Notes under the pieces: generated by a model
Database searches by the model: none
Told to the model about the DNA's origin: nothing
What the model saw: the letters and a program-made list of their open reading frames with translations, nothing else
Shown: positions 61,340 through 64,000 of the stretch, in pieces
Layout of the letters: each line of letters opens with the position of its first letter
Numbering within the stretch: position 1 is the first letter of the stretch
Assembly: GCF_009720145.1 (NCBI RefSeq)
Contig: NZ_CP046252.1
Location: 2,622,001 to 2,686,000 of the forward strand
DNA length: 64,000 nucleotides
Source: Sphingobium sp. CAP-1
GTDB lineage: Bacteria; Pseudomonadota; Alphaproteobacteria; Sphingomonadales; Sphingomonadaceae
Reading direction: 5' to 3'
Made by a program: the position numbers and the translations under genes

Positions 61340-63166
61340 CTAATCCTCATCGAACAGTCCGGCCAGTTGCTCGACCATCGTGCCGCCCAGTTGCTCGGCG
61401 TCCATGATCGTGACGGCGCGGCGATAATAGCGCGTCACGTCATGACCGATGCCGATCGCCACCAGTTGCACCGGTGACCGATTCTCGATCCAGTCGATCA
61501 CCTGGCGCAGATGCCGCTCCAGATAGGTGCCGCTATTGACCGACAGGGTGGAGTCATCCACCGGCGCGCCGTCGGAAATCACCATCAGGATGCGCCGTTC
61601 CTCCTGCCGCGCGATCAGCCGGCTGTGGGCCCACAGCAGCGCCTCGCCGTCGATATTTTCCTTGAGCAGCCCTTCGCGCATCATCAGGCCCAGATTCTTG
61701 CGCGCGCGCCGCCACGGATCGTCCGCCTTCTTATAGACGATATGGCGCAGGTCATTGAGCCGCCCCGGCATTGGCGGCCGTCCGGCGGCCAGCCATTCCT
61801 CGCGGCTCTGCCCGCCCTTCCACGCCCGCGTGGTGAAGCCCAATATCTCGGTCTTGACCCCGCAGCGCTCCAGCGTGCGCGCCATGATGTCGGCGCTGAT
61901 CGCCGCGATGCTGATCGGCCGACCGCGCATCGATCCGCTATTGTCGATCAGCAGCGTGACCACGGTATCGCGAAACTCGGTATCGCGCTCGATCTTGTAG
62001 GACAGCGAGCGGGTCGGATCGATCACGATCCGCGCCAGCCGCGCGGCGTCCAGCATCCCTTCTTCCTGATCAAAGTCCCAGGACCGCGACTGCTGCGCCA
62101 TCAACCGGCGTTGCAACCGGTTGGCCAGCTTCGTCACCGCCCCCTGCAAGCTCACCAGTTGCTGGTCGAGGAAGCCGCGCAGGCGCACCAGCTCATCCTC
62201 GTCGCACAATTCTTCGGGGCTGACGACCTCGTCGAATTTCAGCGTATAGGCCTTATAGTCGAAGCCCGGCGGCAGGTCGGACAGCGGCCGGTTGGGCCGG
62301 ACCGGCATCATGCCTTCCTCGCCCATATCGTCCGCGCCGTCATCACTGTCGGCGTCGAACTCGTCGCTATAGTCGGTTTCGCCCTCTTCGGTGTCGCCGC
62401 CCTGATCCTCGGCGCGCGCTTCGGCATTCATGTCGCTGTCGCCGGCCTCGTCCTGGCCGCTCTCGCCCTCTTCCTGCTGTTCTTCCTCGTCCTCGCCCTC
62501 ATCCTGGGATTCGGGCTCGTCGGCGTCGGGCGGCACATCGGCGTCGATGAGCTGGAGATGCTCCAGCATCGCCGTGGTCAGCTTCTGGAAGGCGCGCTGG
62601 TCGTCGATCGCCAGCATCAGCGCATCCAGATCGGTACCCGCCTTGTCCTCGATCCACTGGTCGACCATGGCGACGCCCGGCGCAGCCTCCGGCGGGATCG
62701 CCTGCCCGGTCAGCCGTTCGCGCACCTTCAGCGCCAGCGCGGTCGACAGCGGCACCTCATCGGCCGACCGCGCCTTGCGGATCGCGTCGGACTTCAGCCG
62801 CAGGTCGAGCGCGTGGTTGAGGTTGGCGCGCACGCCCTCCATCGCCCGCGCGCCGATCGCTTCGACCCGCGCCTGCTCGACCGCGTCGAACACCGCGCGC
62901 GCGACTGCTTCGCCGGGCGCGGAGGCCGCATGGACCCTGGCATTATGATGGCGCAGCTTCAGCGCATAGGCGTCGGCGAAGCCACGGGCCAGCGCCACCT
63001 GATCGGCGGGCAGGGCACGGCCGGGCGTCGGCACCTTGATCGCCTTGCCGGCGGCATGGGGCGTGTCGGCGGTAAAGCCGACCTCGACTTCCGCATCGCG
63101 CGTGATCGCGCGGGCGGCGCCGGACAGCACATCCTTGAAGGCGTCGATGGGGGATCGTTCGCTCAC
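61340..63166 (-). CDS. cobT: Cobaltochelatase CobT subunit
   Basis: The protein of about 608 residues has an N-terminal CobT domain, an acidic linker full of Asp and Glu in the middle, and a C-terminal VWA domain with MIDAS motif DNSGSMRG. CobS and CobT form the AAA+ chaperone part of the aerobic cobalt chelatase. The GTG at 63166 overlaps the osmC stop (GTGA). The large subunit CobN is not in view, so in this strain the pair may serve another chelatase or insertion task. Confidence 0.9.
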   Translation of the reverse strand: MSERSPIDAFKDVLSGAARAITRDAEVEVGFTADTPHAAGKAIKVPTPGRALPADQVALARGFADAYALKLRHHNARVHAASAPGEAVARAVFDAVEQARVEAIGARAMEGVRANLNHALDLRLKSDAIRKARSADEVPLSTALALKVRERLTGQAIPPEAAPGVAMVDQWIEDKAGTDLDALMLAIDDQRAFQKLTTAMLEHLQLIDADVPPDADEPESQDEGEDEEEQQEEGESGQDEAGDSDMNAEARAEDQGGDTEEGETDYSDEFDADSDDGADDMGEEGMMPVRPNRPLSDLPPGFDYKAYTLKFDEVVSPEELCDEDELVRLRGFLDQQLVSLQGAVTKLANRLQRRLMAQQSRSWDFDQEEGMLDAARLARIVIDPTRSLSYKIERDTEFRDTVVTLLIDNSGSMRGRPISIAAISADIMARTLERCGVKTEILGFTTRAWKGGQSREEWLAAGRPPMPGRLNDLRHIVYKKADDPWRRARKNLGLMMREGLLKENIDGEALLWAHSRLIARQEERRILMVISDGAPVDDSTLSVNSGTYLERHLRQVIDWIENRSPVQLVAIGIGHDVTRYYRRAVTIMDAEQLGGTMVEQLAGLFDED

Positions 63167-63597
63167 GGCCGCTCCGGTTCGCGCACACGGGGAACGGCGA
63201 CCGTCTCGATCTGCGTTTCGACTTCGCTCATCAGCTTGTGGACCGGACATTTGGCGGCGACCGCGATCAGCCTGTCATGCTGTTCGTCGGTCAGCGGCCC
63301 GGCCAGCGCGATGCGGGTGGTCAGCTTGTAGACGCCCTTGCGTTCCTCGCTGGCGTCGCGCACCACGCCGACATGGATGCCCTCCACCGGGATGGCGTTG
63401 CGCTGCGCATACCAGAGCATGGTCATCGCCTTGCATGTGCCCAGCGCCGCATCATACAGGTCATGCGGGTCCGGCCCGGCGTCATCGCCGTCGGGCGCAG
63501 ACATGTCCGCGACGATCTCATGCCCCCGGATGCTGATCCGGTGCGCGGTGCCGCCCCCAATGCCACCTGCTGGGTCGATCCGTTCGACGACGATCAT
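63163..63597 (-). CDS. OsmC/Ohr-type family protein
   Basis: The protein of about 144 residues has the OsmC fold with GTCKAMTMLWYAQR (first Cys) and KCPVHKLM (second Cys). The pair of Cys fits peroxide reduction with a thiol. The ATG at 63597 with GGGAG upstream is preferred over a TTG at 63615. It lies between cobT and cobS, which is common in alphaproteobacteria. Confidence 0.83.
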   Translation of the reverse strand: MIVVERIDPAGGIGGGTAHRISIRGHEIVADMSAPDGDDAGPDPHDLYDAALGTCKAMTMLWYAQRNAIPVEGIHVGVVRDASEERKGVYKLTTRIALAGPLTDEQHDRLIAVAAKCPVHKLMSEVETQIETVAVPRVREPERP

Positions 63598-63633
63598 AGA
63601 GATGCTCCCGACCAAAAGGGCCGGAGCGAACGG

Positions 63634-64000
63634 TCAGTTCGCCCGGCTCGCCACGCTTTCCGGCAGATCCTTGCCGAACACGCGCTGATAATATTCGGCG
63701 ACCAACGCCCGTTCGGCCTCATCGCATTTGTTGAGGAAGGAGAGGCGGAAGGCGAAGCCGACATTCTTGAAGATCAGCGCATTCTGCGCCCAGCTAATCA
63801 CGGTGCGCGGCGACATGACGGTCGAGATGTCGCCGTTGATGAAGCCCTGCCGCGTCAGTTCGGCGACCTTGATCATATTCTCGACTTCCTTGCGGCCGCC
63901 CTCATGATCATATTCGCCCGACTTGGCCAGCACCACCTGCGCTTCGGTCGCGGCGGGGAGGTAGTTCAATGCCACCACCAGATTCCAGCGGTCCATCTGC
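63634..64000 (-). CDS. cobS: Cobaltochelatase CobS subunit, C-terminal part (runs off the window)
   Basis: The sequence shows the C-terminal region of an AAA+ chelatase subunit: PAATEAQVVLAKSG, VAELTRQGFINGDISTVMSPRTVISWAQNA and FLNKCDEAERALVAEYYQRVFG. These match CobS. The N-terminal AAA domain lies beyond 64000. It is followed by osmC and cobT, so the CobS/CobT pair is intact in this genome. Confidence 0.88.
   Translation of the reverse strand, partial: QMDRWNLVVALNYLPAATEAQVVLAKSGEYDHEGGRKEVENMIKVAELTRQGFINGDISTVMSPRTVISWAQNALIFKNVGFAFRLSFLNKCDEAERALVAEYYQRVFGKDLPESVASRAN

Overview
The window looks like chromosome from a sphingomonad-type alphaproteobacterium (Sphingobium, Sphingomonas or Novosphingobium-like). 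This rests on very high GC, the forms of DivK, DciA-like DUF721, DUF3572, GshA, CobS/CobT and PhoX, and paired TCSHC DsbA-like proteins. The assignment comes from recognising protein families by eye, not from a search. No tRNA, rRNA, IS element or CRISPR array was seen.

Region 1 (about 0.1-2 kb) has a secreted GH32 fructan hydrolase lipoprotein on the minus strand. Its leader carries a good sigma70-like promoter with a perfect inverted repeat.

Region 2 (about 2.2-19.4 kb) is a dense minus-strand surface polysaccharide cluster that reads like one long operon. The first genes make a CDP-sugar: glucose-1-phosphate cytidylyltransferase, CDP-glucose 4,6-dehydratase and the iron-sulfur 3-dehydrase RfbH/DdhC. 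Next come an HpcH/HpaI-type aldolase, an acetolactate-synthase-like ThDP enzyme (YerE-like), a frameshifted HAD phosphatase and an NAD-dependent reductase (YerF-like). This resembles the yersiniose pathway for a 4-C-branched deoxysugar. Export and assembly genes follow: Wza-like, Wzz-like, a GtrB-like GT2, GtrA, two GT-C membrane glycosyltransferases, a Tat-exported beta-helix protein and an M23 peptidase.

Region 3 (about 19.6-31 kb) is a type I secretion locus. It has an HlyD-type adaptor, an ABC exporter with a degenerate C39 domain, and a Gly/Ala/Ser-rich protein of about 2,511 residues. The large protein contains ten modules of about 206 residues and is the likely substrate.

Region 4 (31-64 kb) is mostly housekeeping: CysQ, TldD/PmbA, NudC, MutY, DciA-like, two DsbA-like proteins, SMC, a BrnT/BrnA toxin-antitoxin pair, an aminotransferase, a phospholipase D, UbiA, RsmE, GshA, an ICMT-like methyltransferase and PgeF. 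It continues with an APC permease, a Bcr/CflA pump, a FemAB-like acyltransferase, a glycerophosphodiesterase, RidA, another HAD protein with a damaged 5' end, DUF3572, DivK, PhoX behind a Pho-box-like array, L33, an UPF0016 protein, Dps, a GreA/B-like factor, CobT, OsmC and the 3' end of cobS.

The strongest candidates for new biology are the branched-sugar operon with its extra aldolase and the giant modular type I secretion substrate. Two single-base frameshifts, both in HAD phosphatase genes, need to be separated from assembly error.
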